Origin: Candidatus Symbiothrix sp.
Lineage (GTDB): Bacteria; Bacteroidota; Bacteroidia; Bacteroidales; Azobacteroidaceae
Length of the DNA: 14,893 bases
NCBI GenBank assembly: GCA_031284765.1
Contig: JAITXK010000183.1
Span: 1-14,893, forward strand
Direction: 5' to 3'
In this document: positions 14,308-14,893 of the stretch, piece after piece
How the letters are laid out: every line of letters begins with the position of its first letter
How positions within the stretch are numbered: the stretch's first letter is position 1
Translations under genes and position numbers: made by a program
Notes under the pieces: model-generated
Databases searched by the model: none
Told to the model about the DNA's origin: nothing
The model's input: only the letters and a program-made list of their open reading frames with translations

Positions 14308-14893
14308 TTCAATACGGCGAAGATAGATTCAAATCCGGTTTGCAAGCGATGTGGAAACAGTGCTTTCCACAGGACAGCGATGCATTTATTGCATTTTATT
14401 TCGATAAAATCTATACAAATGACGAATCGTTGATTTATTTGGAAGACGGTTGTCCGGTTGCATTTCTGCAAATGATTCCTTATCCGGTAAAGATTGGAAA
14501 CGAGATTTGTTCAGGAGGATATTTATCCGGCGTAATGACCGCTCCCGATTATCGAAAACGTGGGTACATGGAGAAATTATTGAACACCGCTTTCGATGAA
14601 ATGGTCAACAAAGGCTATGCCTATTCTTTTTTGATTCCGCAAGAAGAATGGTTGTTTGATTTTTACGGCAAGTATGGATATTTATCTGCTTTTCAGGAAC
14701 GGCAGTCCATTTTTCAGGAAGTAACAGCGCCAAAAGAATCCCTGATTTTGCGCAATAAAAAGGTTCATATTTATACTTCCTTGAGTGAAATCGACATTCC
14801 TAATGTATATGCCGTATATGACCGTTTTCTGATGGAAAAGCCAAATGTCATTTTGAAAACCCCCAAACAATTTGAGGCGATGCTATGGGTGTT
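14304..14893 (+). CDS. GNAT family N-acetyltransferase, truncated by window end
   Basis: The frame opens with ATG at 14304, overlapping the DUF2156 stop by 4 bases, and stays open for 196 codons to the window edge. The start reads MIQYGEDRFKSGLQAMWKQC. The acetyl-CoA-binding motif A is visible as LSGVMTAPDYRKRGYMEKLL (74-93, with R84-K-R-G87 as the pyrophosphate-binding turn), followed by a helix and the Y-S-F-L-I-P strand (106-111) and FDFYGKYGY (118-126), the usual motif B region. The sequence then continues with SLSEIDIPNVYAVYDRF, indicating a longer two-domain Eis-like acetyltransferase (about 370-400 residues expected). The substrate is not deducible. The C-terminal half lies beyond the window. 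Confidence 0.85.
   Translation, partial: MIQYGEDRFKSGLQAMWKQCFPQDSDAFIAFYFDKIYTNDESLIYLEDGCPVAFLQMIPYPVKIGNEICSGGYLSGVMTAPDYRKRGYMEKLLNTAFDEMVNKGYAYSFLIPQEEWLFDFYGKYGYLSAFQERQSIFQEVTAPKESLILRNKKVHIYTSLSEIDIPNVYAVYDRFLMEKPNVILKTPKQFEAMLWV

Overview
The window reads as a chromosomal segment of a Bacteroidota bacterium, most likely of the order Bacteroidales. Four things point there: a type IX secretion (T9SS) C-terminal sorting domain at the left edge, a DUF4270 lipoprotein, -7 promoter boxes of the Bacteroidota form TAnnTTTG (often TATCTTTG or TACCTTTG) in front of several genes, and the absence of strong Shine-Dalgarno sequences. No rRNA, tRNA, CRISPR array or transposase gene was seen, and no gene-free stretch exceeds 300 bases.

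Layout. 1-270 is the tail of a T9SS-secreted protein, followed by a long imperfect palindrome (275-354) of a dispersed intergenic repeat type. 376-1164 encodes a predicted outer-membrane beta-barrel protein. 1244-4297 is a tightly packed, AT-rich, three-gene cassette behind its own promoter: a DUF262 (ParB/sulfiredoxin-like) protein, an AAA/ABC-type ATPase of the DUF3696 kind, and a protein I do not recognise. Family content, packing and composition suggest a mobile conflict or antiphage module; this is the most interesting part of the window. 4387-5514 (minus) is an AT-rich FkbM-type methyltransferase whose apparent N-terminus is made from a second palindromic repeat (5482-5520).

From about 5540 rightward the window looks like ordinary core genome. 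On the minus strand lie a flotillin and its NfeD/YqiJ-like membrane partner (5543-7483), then panC (7574-8413). Divergent from panC are a shortened, probably non-catalytic glycogen-synthase-like protein and a DUF4270 lipoprotein (8551-10793). They converge on prs (10796-11734, minus). A small metallophosphoesterase (11834-12322, minus) is divergent from an Hsp15-like S4 RNA-binding protein (12486-12896). The right end is a translationally coupled plus-strand run: panD, a DUF2156 protein and a GNAT acetyltransferase cut by the window edge (13055-14893).

Functionally, panC and panD supply the two halves of pantothenate (coenzyme A precursor) synthesis but sit about 4.6 kb apart on opposite strands. 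prs makes PRPP for nucleotide, histidine and tryptophan synthesis. The flotillin pair is a membrane-organisation module. The cassette and the FkbM gene form an accessory block between core genes, with repeat elements near both of its sides.
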